Below are positions 17,112-25,130 of a stretch of 37,661 bases of DNA, one piece after another. Source of the stretch: Bacteroidales bacterium (lineage in GTDB: Bacteria; Bacteroidota; Bacteroidia; Bacteroidales; PUMT01); contig SLPB01000149.1 of NCBI GenBank assembly GCA_007132225.1, positions 1-37,661 of the forward strand. The letters are read 5' to 3'. The translations under genes and the position numbers were made by a program. The notes beneath the pieces are model-generated. The model saw only the letters and a list, made by a program, of their open reading frames with translations. It was not told the DNA's origin and made no database searches. The stretch's first letter is position 1. Each line of letters starts with the position of its first letter.

Positions 17112-18461
17112 ATGAAAAAGTCCAGAAGAGAATTTGTAAAGACCATAGCTGCCGGCACTGCCGGTATTACTATGGGAGGTTTAGGTTTGAGTGCCAAATC
17201 CTATGGAAATATCATCGGATCCAATGATCGTGTCAATGTTGGAATCGTAGGTTACTCAAATCGTACAAGAGGCTCACTTGTCAACTCTATGCTGAGCCAG
17301 GCAAAAGATATGAATTTTGCTTTTACTGCCGTCTCGGATATATGGAGTGTAAGACGGGATGAAGCTAAAGCAGCTCTGGCAGAGAGAGGAGTTTCGGTAG
17401 ACCTGTACAGGAATAATGAAGAGCTGTATGAAAAAAGCAATGTTGATGCAGTTATTATAGGTACAGCAGATTTCCAGCACGCTTTGCATACAGTTGAAGC
17501 TGTTGAAGCGGGTAAGGATGTATATGTTGAAAAACCGTTTGCTGAAACCATGGAAGACAACCGTGTGGGAATGGAAGCAGTTGAACGTACCGGAAAGATC
17601 GTTACCATAGGTTCTCAAAGAAGAAGCGGTTCCAATTATCATGCAGCAAATGAATTTATAAAATCCGGTAAGTTCGGTGATATTGTGATGGTGGAAATGA
17701 CCTGGAATGTTAATCAGCCTGGACGATGGAGAAGGCCGGCCCTGGTTGACAAAATACGTGAAGAGGACACCGACTGGAGACGTTATCTTATGAACAGGCC
17801 CTATGAACCATGGGATCCGAGAAAATACCTGGAATACCGCCTTTTCTGGCCATATTCATCGGGTATACCCGGCCAGTGGATGGCACACCAGATTGATACT
17901 GTACACTGGTTTTCCGGTTATGATCATCCTAGAAGTGTAGCTGCCAACGGTGGAATATATTTGTGGAAAGACGGAAGAGAGAACTTTGACACTATGACCG
18001 CAGTTTTTGATTACGGACCAAAGGATGATCCCTCGAAAGGCTTCCAGGTTGTATATTCATCACGCTTTACCAATTCGGCCGGTGGCGTTAAGGAACTCTA
18101 CTATTCAAACGGAGGCACACTTAATTTGGATACCAATAAAATTACTCCAAACGGTGGTCTTCAGGAACGTCATGCAAGTGCTATGAACATGGAGCCTAAC
18201 CTGTTGCCAGAAATGGATCTGCCCGCTGCAAGCATAGTCACTGAAGCAGATACCGGAACCGACAACATGACTGTAAATCACATGAGAAACTGGATGGAGT
18301 GTGTCAGAAGCAGGAAAGAGCCCAATGCACCTGTTAAATCCGGTTACAATCATTCTGTGGCTAACATTATGGTTACAGCCGCATTGCGTACAGGAGAGTT
18401 TGTGACATTTAACGATGAAACTCAAGAGGTAATGGCAGGAGGCAAAGTATTTAAATACTGA
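17112..18461 (+). CDS. Tat-exported Gfo/Idh/MocA family oxidoreductase
   Basis: This NAD(P)-dependent sugar or polyol oxidoreductase-like protein has 449 residues. The N-terminus SRREFVKTIAAGTAGITMGG is a twin-arginine signal, so it is exported folded with its cofactor. The Rossmann segment begins VNVGIVGYSNRTRG (about 41-54), and the catalytic EKP motif is intact at 140-142 (DVYVEKPFAE). The C-terminal domain carries a WMAHQIDTVHW segment (256-266) with conserved His259, Asp262 and His265. Periplasmic proteins of this kind are common in Bacteroidota glycan loci, often next to DUF6807 proteins, as here (convergent). The exact substrate is unknown. It ends before a strong bidirectional terminator. 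Confidence 0.9.
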   Translation: MKKSRREFVKTIAAGTAGITMGGLGLSAKSYGNIIGSNDRVNVGIVGYSNRTRGSLVNSMLSQAKDMNFAFTAVSDIWSVRRDEAKAALAERGVSVDLYRNNEELYEKSNVDAVIIGTADFQHALHTVEAVEAGKDVYVEKPFAETMEDNRVGMEAVERTGKIVTIGSQRRSGSNYHAANEFIKSGKFGDIVMVEMTWNVNQPGRWRRPALVDKIREEDTDWRRYLMNRPYEPWDPRKYLEYRLFWPYSSGIPGQWMAHQIDTVHWFSGYDHPRSVAANGGIYLWKDGRENFDTMTAVFDYGPKDDPSKGFQVVYSSRFTNSAGGVKELYYSNGGTLNLDTNKITPNGGLQERHASAMNMEPNLLPEMDLPAASIVTEADTGTDNMTVNHMRNWMECVRSRKEPNAPVKSGYNHSVANIMVTAALRTGEFVTFNDETQEVMAGGKVFKY

Positions 18462-18548
18462 CCCTGCCATAACGCAATTATACATGCGGTTTACCATTCA
18501 GGTGGTTATATAAAAAAGAACTTTTTTAATCATTCTGAAATTCACATA

Positions 18549-18592
18549 AAAAAAACGGCTTAATCTCCCTCAGGGTTAAGCCGTTTTTTTAT
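18549..18592. terminator. Bidirectional intrinsic terminator
   Basis: CGGCTTAA (18556-18563) pairs with TTAAGCCG (18576-18583), extended by the A-run on the left with the T-run on the right (18584-18590), and an inner CCC/GGG stem around a TCA loop. It lies between the convergent Gfo/Idh gene and the DUF6807 lipoprotein gene and can serve both. Confidence 0.9.
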
Positions 18593-18616
18593 TAATCTAT
18601 ATCTATCGATTCTGCA

Positions 18617-19843
18617 TTACCACACGTACCTTACGGGTCCAAAGATGGCATCCCTTTCGGTAGTTTTACCATAAGGATATGCAAATCCCTGGTAACGAAT
18701 ATCCAGTTGTTCAACCGAAGGTGCCACGCCCTCAGATATCCAGAAGCGGTAATTGACCTCCAGCGGATTACTCTCGTCAATTAGATAGGGAAAAAACTCA
18801 CCAAAACGTCCGTACAGTCGTTCCGACATCTCTGCATTATCAGGATTTGAAGGATGACTCATATATGAAACTGTAAACGTTTTTTCATTAATTCTGAAAT
18901 TCATGGCATTCCAGGGCAGGTCGTACATATCTGCCCCCTCAATTTCTTCTCTGGGATCGACATGCGACAGGGCTTCGGGGCGGATAAAAGTGGTATATTC
19001 ACTGTTGTCGGCAACATATTGCGCTGCACGGAACTGGACTCCGGCATGTTGCCTGTCACCTTCAAGCCTGACCGGGCCGTCTGTAGCATGAAGAACAGAA
19101 TAAAAATCAATAAGTGTCTCCCCTGAAGGTTGCTTGTATGAACGTATGATCCTTCTCTCTTCAATAAAAGGTTCGCCATCATGATCTTTCCATAAAATCC
19201 TTACCTCATGACCACCCATCACCGGGCCTGAAAACTCCCTGATAACTTCAGCATGTTCGCTTCTTTCACCATCTCTGGCATGCCATATATCAATCCTTTC
19301 ATCGTTAATATAAATATGGTTATACCCATAGAAAATACCACGGTGATGAGAAAAACGGCCGCCGGGACCTTTGGTTATAAAACCATCTCCGGCAGGTTCA
19401 AATACATGATGAAAAGGTTTTTTGGTCTCTTCAATGTCATCCGGGTCAAAAACGGGATGTTCATATTGAATTACCGGATTCCCGTTAAATAACAAGCGCG
19501 TCGAATATGAATCAACCTGCTCCCAGGAATATTCATCCGAATAACATTCCTCGCCAACGGTAAGTCCGTAACTAACAGTTTCACCAGGCTCAAGGTTAAC
19601 AATCCACCAGATCCTTTGTCGTGAATCGCCAATATTTTCAATCTGGCCTGGAACAACCAGTGCGCCGCGATGCAGACATATCGAAGCGTTTTCATCAAAT
19701 TCCCGGTTCTCCAGCTCGACATACACCGGCGTGTTAATGTGATAATGGTTTCCTGCCTCCACTTGCAATAACATCTCGTACTCCGGGGGTGCGCAGGCGG
19801 ATAGGCCAATAATTAAGCTAAACAAAAAAATCACTGGTTTCAT
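18617..19843 (-). CDS. DUF6807 (PmoA-like) lipoprotein, first copy
   Basis: From the ATG at 19843 (the frame opens at a TTG at 19891) the 408-residue product has a lipoprotein signal, MKPVIFLFSLIIGLSAC, with the lipid-bearing Cys at 17. The body is beta-rich with the family's marks: RFSHHRGIFYGYNHI near 165-180, an EERRIIRSY segment and HAGVQFRAAQYVADNSEY near 280. DUF6807 was named after similarity to a methane-oxygenase component but is spread through Bacteroidota and Planctomycetota glycan loci without an established reaction; His-rich loops suggest a sugar- or metal-binding pocket. It has a good promoter and is followed in the same direction, further upstream, by a second family member. 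Confidence 0.8.
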   Translation of the reverse strand: MKPVIFLFSLIIGLSACAPPEYEMLLQVEAGNHYHINTPVYVELENREFDENASICLHRGALVVPGQIENIGDSRQRIWWIVNLEPGETVSYGLTVGEECYSDEYSWEQVDSYSTRLLFNGNPVIQYEHPVFDPDDIEETKKPFHHVFEPAGDGFITKGPGGRFSHHRGIFYGYNHIYINDERIDIWHARDGERSEHAEVIREFSGPVMGGHEVRILWKDHDGEPFIEERRIIRSYKQPSGETLIDFYSVLHATDGPVRLEGDRQHAGVQFRAAQYVADNSEYTTFIRPEALSHVDPREEIEGADMYDLPWNAMNFRINEKTFTVSYMSHPSNPDNAEMSERLYGRFGEFFPYLIDESNPLEVNYRFWISEGVAPSVEQLDIRYQGFAYPYGKTTERDAIFGPVRYVW

Positions 19844-19878
19844 ATTCAGGTTATTTTTAAAATTAATAGATATCTCAT

Positions 19879-19911
19879 AACAAAGATACAATACTGCTCT
19901 GTTAACAACAA
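19879..19911 (-). promoter_or_regulatory. Promoter of the first DUF6807 gene
   Basis: On the minus strand, TTG at 19911-19909, a 20-bp spacer, then TATCTTTG at 19888-19881, an exact match to the Bacteroidota TTG/TAnnTTTG arrangement. Transcription would start near 19874, giving a leader of about 30 nt before the ATG at 19843. It indicates that this gene is transcribed separately from the second DUF6807 gene upstream. Confidence 0.6.
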
Positions 19912-20052
19912 GAAAAAAAATGAGTACATATGCACGGGCATGTACACTAATGTGGGTTTTCTAATGGCATGGGTTTTCGAAAATTATCAGTTCTGAGATT
20001 ATTATTAATTTTTATTTACATCTTATATGCTGAAAGCCAGTGTTTGTATTGT

Positions 20053-21063
20053 TCAGTTTTTACTGAAGTCAGCAAACTCGTTATTCAGTTGTTCCAGATC
20101 CCTTGTTCCTTCATAGATTAACATCCTGAACTTAAACAACGCCGGTTCACCGGGTTGCAATCTTAATGAAAATGGCTGCGGATTTTCATATCCCCTGTCC
20201 CTCTGAAATTCAAACTGTCCAAGCGGATTGGCGGTAAAACATCCATATCCCCGTGCATGCCAAAAGGCAGGGTAATTAACACTCCGGGGATGATAAAATA
20301 TAACAACTCCAATACTCTTGCCATCCTTTTCACCTTCAAGACGAACCCAGGGTGAACGTTTTCCCCAAATCTCCTTCTCTGTCCTTTCTCCCTGAGCATT
20401 TAAATATTCACCGGTGCTTTCATATAAAGTCCCTCTTGCATTTTCCGCAAGCCAGTCAGATACCCGGATAGCGAAAAGTCCCTCCTTGGTGTCATCAAAA
20501 GTAACCACCGTGTCCACGGGTGTCAAACTTATTGTGAAATCAATCTTATACTCATCTTCCTTTACAAAAAACTCCATGACCCGGTTTTCTTCAAGTACAG
20601 GTTTATTCTCATGGTCTACCCAAAGATTCACGGTGGCCAGCTCTCCCTTGCCCCTGCCGCCTTTCATTTCAAGAATCTTATCCTGCCTGATCTGAGGAAG
20701 TTTCTGATCCTTTGTAAAGGGGGGCCTGTCATGTGGATTATACCAAAAGCTGCTTCCATTTACCTCTCCTTTGGTACCATAAGTAAAATATACACCAGTT
20801 TGGTGAGGATGATCAGTACTCTCTCCCTCCATTTCCTTAAATGGATACCATCGGGTAATAACTTCACCCGATGGCGACTGTACCGGATATAAAATGGGTT
20901 TTGACAGGTGATGACCAAAAAGATAGCTGGTGATTAGCTTATTGTCAACCATGACATCTATCTGATCTTCATGCTGTACAAATTCAACTCTGCCGCCGGA
21001 ACGACAACTCCCTAAAAACAGAACACAAAACAATATTAAGCTGGAAATAATTATTTTTTTCAT
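20053..21063 (-). CDS. DUF6807 (PmoA-like) lipoprotein, second copy
   Basis: A 336-residue lipoprotein with the signal MKKIIISSLILFCVLFLGSC (Cys20). It has the same fold signature as the 18.6 kb gene: DHPHQTGVYFTYG near 81-93 corresponds to the HHRGIFYGY of the first copy, followed by EENRVMEFFVKEDEY and a C-terminal SVNYPAFWHARGYGCFTANP segment rich in aromatic residues and His. An unusually good Shine-Dalgarno for this phylum (AGGAGGA, 8 nt before the ATG) is present, preceded by a direct repeat. It is 209 bp from the start of the first copy. The two are diverged paralogues, probably acting on related exported substrates; the reaction is unknown. Confidence 0.8.
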   Translation of the reverse strand: MKKIIISSLILFCVLFLGSCRSGGRVEFVQHEDQIDVMVDNKLITSYLFGHHLSKPILYPVQSPSGEVITRWYPFKEMEGESTDHPHQTGVYFTYGTKGEVNGSSFWYNPHDRPPFTKDQKLPQIRQDKILEMKGGRGKGELATVNLWVDHENKPVLEENRVMEFFVKEDEYKIDFTISLTPVDTVVTFDDTKEGLFAIRVSDWLAENARGTLYESTGEYLNAQGERTEKEIWGKRSPWVRLEGEKDGKSIGVVIFYHPRSVNYPAFWHARGYGCFTANPLGQFEFQRDRGYENPQPFSLRLQPGEPALFKFRMLIYEGTRDLEQLNNEFADFSKN

Positions 21064-21076
21064 TGGTAATTCCTCC

Positions 21077-21116
21077 TGTGTGTTTTTAGTATTAATAATG
21101 TGTGTTTTAGTATTAA
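21077..21116 (-). repeat. Direct repeat in the leader of the second DUF6807 gene
   Basis: Two copies of TGTGTGTTTT(T)AGTATTAA (21077-21095 and 21099-21116, plus-strand reading) are spaced 22 bp start to start, about two helical turns. The nearer copy abuts the Shine-Dalgarno. This could be an operator or slippage product. Confidence 0.75.
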
Positions 21117-21307
21117 CAAAATAAGATACAATATAGGAAAGTTAAGTTAATAACCGGACCTTCTAAATCAAAAAAATCGGGACTGACTTACTGTATTTTC
21201 TTCACCAGGCAAACCTCCTGCTTAAAACACCTGACTAACAGCAATATAAGACTCAATTACTTCAGACAGAAGGCATCAGACATTTTTATTATTTAAAAGG
21301 AACAAAG

Positions 21308-21505
21308 ATGGCTGCCCGTTTGCATCAAGGGGAGGGTGATCAAGTAATAACAGTAGTTAAAAAAGAACAGGGATTTATTTCAGTAAAGGCTTCCTTTTCA
21401 AGTCAGGGAATGATCAATGGTGTTAATTTTCAAAATTATCCACTACCTTTGAGAGGCATCCTGTTATTACAGGACGTGACAAGCCAAACTATATTTTTTA
21501 TATGA
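21308..21505 (+). CDS. Doubtful small hypothetical protein
   Basis: A 65-codon frame starts at an ATG preceded by AAAAGGAACAAAG, a reasonable ribosome-binding context, and ends 52 bp before the GH130 gene. The product (MAARLHQGEGDQVITVVKKE...) has an unremarkable composition, no signal peptide, no recognised domain and a hydrophobic end (TIFFI). It could be a leader peptide of the GH130 gene or chance. Confidence 0.25.
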   Translation: MAARLHQGEGDQVITVVKKEQGFISVKASFSSQGMINGVNFQNYPLPLRGILLLQDVTSQTIFFI

Positions 21506-21557
21506 ACCATCCTTGATAATATTTTCAATATAATCCCAAAAACCTAATTTCTAAACA

Positions 21558-23024
21558 ATGCAAGTTACTGTTTCAAGAAAGGATATTAAGTTCCTCCCCG
21601 ATTCCAGCAGGGTAATTACCAGCCTGCTTTATACTTCCGATGAAAGAAGTAAAAATATTATTTATAGTATTCTGGCTATGCCCGAAGACCAGGCAAAAGC
21701 AACATTGAATCAGGTGCTTAGAAATTATTCCAAACGGCACAGGAATATTTCATTAATATTTGAAAAACATTTTAATAAACTGTCCTCCCTGTTTAATGAA
21801 ATGGAGATTAAAACCGGTAATCTGAACAAGACACAAAGAGCCCTTATAGGCGCCTATTTCACAAAAGAATATTCCATTGAATCGGCGGCTTTTTTTAATC
21901 CCTCAATTGTGGAAGATCCCGATCAGTCGGGAATAAGGGCGGATGAGAAAAGAGTGATTATTAGTTTCAGGGCAACTGGGGAAGGACATATTTCTTCCAT
22001 TGTATTTCGTTCAGCTGTTATAGATAAAGATTGTAACATAATTACTGAACCTGTCGGAAAAATGCTGGCAGAGGCAGAGCGAATAAAAAGACATGTTTAC
22101 CACAAAAAATCATTCATGAAAAGATTGGATGAAATGCGGGAGTTCAATAATAAACCTTCCCCTGTGTTTGTATTGGAAAAGCTGGGAGACAACTTTACCT
22201 ATGGCGAACTGAAAAGGGCTGTAGAGGAAACCAGAAAAACAAGGGAACTTTCAGCCAAAAAGAAATTTATCATAACAGAGATGATGTGGCTTGCTAAATC
22301 TCACTACGAACTTGACTTTTCATTAGATTCAGCCATTTCAGAAAGAGTAATTTACCCTATTTCCGATACTGAAAAAAATGGAATCGAAGATGCACGTTTT
22401 GTTAAATTTACTGAGGAAAGCGGAGAAGTAATATACTATGCCACTTATACTGCTTATGATGGCAGGTCGATATTACCAAAATTACTTGAAACCAAAGACT
22501 TCTATCATTTCAAATGTTCACCCATTCATGGAGAACTTGCTCATAACAAGGGAATGGCATTATTCCCCAGAAAAATAAATGGCAAATATGCCATGTTGTG
22601 CAGAACAGACGGGGTGAATAATCATATTTCCTATTCGGATAATATAAATATCTGGCGTAACGCCACTCTTATCCAGAAGCCAAAGTATCCCTGGGAACTA
22701 ATACAGGTTGGGAATTGCGGCTCACCAGTTGAGACAAGGGAGGGCTGGCTTGTTATTACGCATGGAGTAGGTCCTATGAGGGAATACGGATTAGGTGCAT
22801 CATTATATGATCTTGAAAATCCTGAAAAGGAAATCGGCAGGCTGAAGACACCTTTATTGTCCCCAAATGCTGAAGAAAGGGAAGGATATGTGCCTAATGT
22901 TGTTTACTCCTGTGGTTCGATGATCCATAATGGTAATCTTATTCTTCCATATGCAATGTCTGACTATTCATCCACCTATGCTGCTGTTGATTTAAACGAA
23001 TTGCTTGAGGAACTGAAAAAATAA
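21558..23024 (+). CDS. Long-form GH130 glycoside phosphorylase/hydrolase
   Basis: This protein of glycoside hydrolase family 130 has 488 residues. Characterised GH130 enzymes act on beta-mannosides, mostly by phosphorolysis, some by hydrolysis. The five-bladed propeller core is visible in the C-terminal half: NGIEDARF at 274-281 carries the catalytic Asp (D278, in the EDPR-type motif), followed by YYATYTAYDGRS, HNKGMALFPRKINGKYAMLCR, GNCGSPVETREGWLVITHGV and EGYVPNVVYSCGSM. The first 250 residues are a helical, charged extension absent from the short GH130 nearby. There is no signal peptide, so it is cytoplasmic. It is convergent with the GT4/GH130 operon. Phosphorylase or hydrolase cannot be decided by eye. 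Confidence 0.88.
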   Translation: MQVTVSRKDIKFLPDSSRVITSLLYTSDERSKNIIYSILAMPEDQAKATLNQVLRNYSKRHRNISLIFEKHFNKLSSLFNEMEIKTGNLNKTQRALIGAYFTKEYSIESAAFFNPSIVEDPDQSGIRADEKRVIISFRATGEGHISSIVFRSAVIDKDCNIITEPVGKMLAEAERIKRHVYHKKSFMKRLDEMREFNNKPSPVFVLEKLGDNFTYGELKRAVEETRKTRELSAKKKFIITEMMWLAKSHYELDFSLDSAISERVIYPISDTEKNGIEDARFVKFTEESGEVIYYATYTAYDGRSILPKLLETKDFYHFKCSPIHGELAHNKGMALFPRKINGKYAMLCRTDGVNNHISYSDNINIWRNATLIQKPKYPWELIQVGNCGSPVETREGWLVITHGVGPMREYGLGASLYDLENPEKEIGRLKTPLLSPNAEEREGYVPNVVYSCGSMIHNGNLILPYAMSDYSSTYAAVDLNELLEELKK

Positions 23025-23096
23025 AAAACACGCCAAAACCAGGTTGTCTGTAAAGAGATAAATGTAAAGATCGCCGCCTCCTGCCGATTCTTCTGC

Positions 23097-24122
23097 TTAC
23101 TTTTTTGTATAACCTTTTTGTACAACCTTTTTGTAAACCTCAAGGTATCCTTCAATCATTTTCTGACGACTGAACTTTGAGGCAGCATGCTCCCTGCAGT
23201 ATATTCTGTTTACCGACTTAATATTATTTACCGCGTCAACTGCACTACCTGTATTGTTGACCAAAAAACCGGTCTTTCCATCAATAATTAATTCCGGCAT
23301 GGAGCCTTTGTTAAATGCAATAACCGGTGTTCCGCAAAGCATTGATTCGGCAACGCTTAATCCAAAAGGTTCATTAAAACCAATCGGGTGTAAAAGCGCA
23401 TATGCTTCGCCCATAAGCTTATCCCTCTCTTTTGGTCCTGAGTTACCAACATATACAATGTCTTCATCATTTATAAACGGCTTTATCAGGCTGTCGAAAT
23501 ATTCCTGATGCTGAATTATCCCGGAAATGATCAGTTTCCTTCCTGATTTTTTTGCAATCTGAATGGATTCAGAAGTGCCCTTTTCAGGATGAATCCGTCC
23601 AAAAAAGAGCAGATAGTCTTTTGGTTCAAAACAAAATGTAAAATCGTCGGTATTGATTCCATTGTAAACTGTTGCTGTATAATCAAGCTCCGGACTACGA
23701 TCAGAATTACTGATGGAAACGTAAAAATTTGTACTATTATACTTTTTATAAACCGGTAGGATTTTTTTAGAGGAAAACCCATGAATGGTAGTTACCACAG
23801 GGGTTTTTATCAGACGTGAATAAGTCAGCGGAAGAAAATCAAAATTATTGTGGATTAAATCAAATTTGCCGGCCTGCTCCATCAGGTTGCTTATATGAAG
23901 GCACTCGAATACTTTGGGGTCGATCTCCGGGTTTTCCGACCAGGAATGTTCTGCAACAGATTCAAGTTTGCCCTTTGTAATGGAATCGGCAGTGGCAAAC
24001 AAGGTTACATCAACTCCATTTTCAACCAGGCCTTCGGCAATATTTGAAGAAACCTGTTCCCACGGACCATAACTCCGTGGAGGTGTCCGCCAAGAAATGG
24101 GAGATAATACTGCTATCTTCAT
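23097..24122 (-). CDS. GT4 family glycosyltransferase
   Basis: This cytoplasmic retaining glycosyltransferase has 341 residues and a GT-B fold. The N-terminal half opens MKIAVLSPISWRTPPRSYGPWE, with the family's Gly-rich acceptor-side loop; a TTIHGFS segment lies at 111-117. The donor half has FGRIHPEKG at 174-182 and the E-x7-E signature EPFGLSVAE at 251-259. It is the last gene of a three-gene minus-strand operon (30 bp after the short GH130). Its C-terminal tail (VVQKGYTKK) is encoded by 13-bp tandem repeats, so its exact end may vary between strains. Donor and acceptor are unknown; a GDP-mannose or nucleotide-hexose donor is plausible given the GH130 partners. Confidence 0.9.
   Translation of the reverse strand: MKIAVLSPISWRTPPRSYGPWEQVSSNIAEGLVENGVDVTLFATADSITKGKLESVAEHSWSENPEIDPKVFECLHISNLMEQAGKFDLIHNNFDFLPLTYSRLIKTPVVTTIHGFSSKKILPVYKKYNSTNFYVSISNSDRSPELDYTATVYNGINTDDFTFCFEPKDYLLFFGRIHPEKGTSESIQIAKKSGRKLIISGIIQHQEYFDSLIKPFINDEDIVYVGNSGPKERDKLMGEAYALLHPIGFNEPFGLSVAESMLCGTPVIAFNKGSMPELIIDGKTGFLVNNTGSAVDAVNNIKSVNRIYCREHAASKFSRQKMIEGYLEVYKKVVQKGYTKK
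23102..23139 (-). repeat. 13-bp tandem repeats at the 3' end of the GT4 gene
   Basis: Three consecutive units on the plus strand: TTTTTGTATAACC (23102-23114), TTTTTGTACAACC (23115-23127) and TTTTTGTAAACC (23128-23139). The 13-bp period is not a multiple of three, so gain or loss of a unit would change the reading frame of the last codons. Confidence 0.85.
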
Positions 24123-24152
24123 ATTTGAGTTTTGTTTGAATTAACTGAAGAT

Positions 24153-25079
24153 TTACATTGCCTTTCTTGGATTGTCCAAACAGTGGTCAACAAGCGCTTC
24201 AATATTAGAGGTGCCCACACACATAACCTTATCAGCACCTCCCCAGTATATTTTAATACTGCCATCTTCCTCGGGAACAGCACCGCAGGTAAAGACAACA
24301 TTATGCACATAGCCGGTAGTTTCATAAGCTTCTTCGGGTTGAATTATCCATTCATCACCAACAGCAATTATTTGTGAAGGATCCTCAAGTTTATGTAAAG
24401 CAACACCCAGACGGTATACAGAACCATCCATTGTGGGAAAAACTCCGTGATAAATATTTAGCCAGCCACGCGCGGTTTTTACCGGGGGTGCACCGGGGCC
24501 TATTTTCATTTCATCCCAGTGATACTGAACAGGCTTCATGATTAGCTTCGATTCGCCCCAGTAAACCAGATCCGGAGAATAGGAAATCCAGATAGACCAT
24601 GGTGATATTTCAGAATGAGGACGGTCAAGCCGTGCGTATAATCCGTTAAACTTTTCAGGGAAGATCACAATATTCCGGTAATCAGCTTCAGTGATAAGAG
24701 AAAACCGTTCAACAGATTTAAAATCCCTGGTTTTTGCAAGGCCCACACGTACGCCATGTCTTGAGTAAGCACTGTAGGTTATGAGATATTCACCATCAAG
24801 AAAAACAATACGGGGATCCTCAACGCCGTACTCTTCATATTCTTTGAAAACGCCTTCCCGGGCCGGAACCATGAAAGGTTCTTTATCAACCTCAAAATTA
24901 AATCCATCCCTGCTCTCTGCTTTACCAAGTATACTTCTTCCGTTAAGTCGGTGAGACCTGAAAATCATTATGTATCTGCCGTTGAATTTCACTACACCTG
25001 CATTGTGAACGGTAGCAACCGGATAAGGCACCTGATCTTTAGTAAGAACAGGGTTATTTATATACCTGTCTATCAACAT
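24153..25079 (-). CDS. Short-form GH130 glycosidase/phosphorylase
   Basis: A 308-residue protein consisting of little more than the GH130 five-bladed propeller. It has TVHNAGVVKFNGRYIMIFRS near 23-42, the catalytic motif GVEDPRI with D88, KIGPGAPPVKTARGWLNIYHGV in the middle and YETTGYVHNVVFTCGAVPEEDG near the end. There is no signal peptide, so it is cytoplasmic. It sits between two GT4 genes (51 bp after the fusion, 30 bp before the other), implying a role in turnover or remodelling of the glycan they make. Known activities of short GH130s include phosphorolysis or hydrolysis of beta-1,2- or beta-1,4-mannosides; the specific one here is not readable. Confidence 0.88.
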   Translation of the reverse strand: MLIDRYINNPVLTKDQVPYPVATVHNAGVVKFNGRYIMIFRSHRLNGRSILGKAESRDGFNFEVDKEPFMVPAREGVFKEYEEYGVEDPRIVFLDGEYLITYSAYSRHGVRVGLAKTRDFKSVERFSLITEADYRNIVIFPEKFNGLYARLDRPHSEISPWSIWISYSPDLVYWGESKLIMKPVQYHWDEMKIGPGAPPVKTARGWLNIYHGVFPTMDGSVYRLGVALHKLEDPSQIIAVGDEWIIQPEEAYETTGYVHNVVFTCGAVPEEDGSIKIYWGGADKVMCVGTSNIEALVDHCLDNPRKAM

Positions 25080-25130
25080 AATTTTACAGTTAAGTTCTTA
25101 TTATGACAACAACTACAATTACCCTGAACA

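Larger units (their letters stand above)
21064..21557. other. Divergent spacer between DUF6807 and GH130 genes
   Basis: This 494-bp gap holds the direct repeat above, a doubtful 65-codon frame (21308-21505) and AT-rich sequence before the GH130 start. AAGATACAATA at 21123-21133 also occurs in the promoter region of the first DUF6807 gene (19883-19893). I find no clear promoter for the GH130 gene. Confidence 0.4.

Noticed and set aside
24119-24325. 68-codon minus-strand frame between GH130 and GT4 genes
   Set aside because: Out-of-frame shadow over the 3' end of the short GH130 gene, whose C-terminus reads normally.
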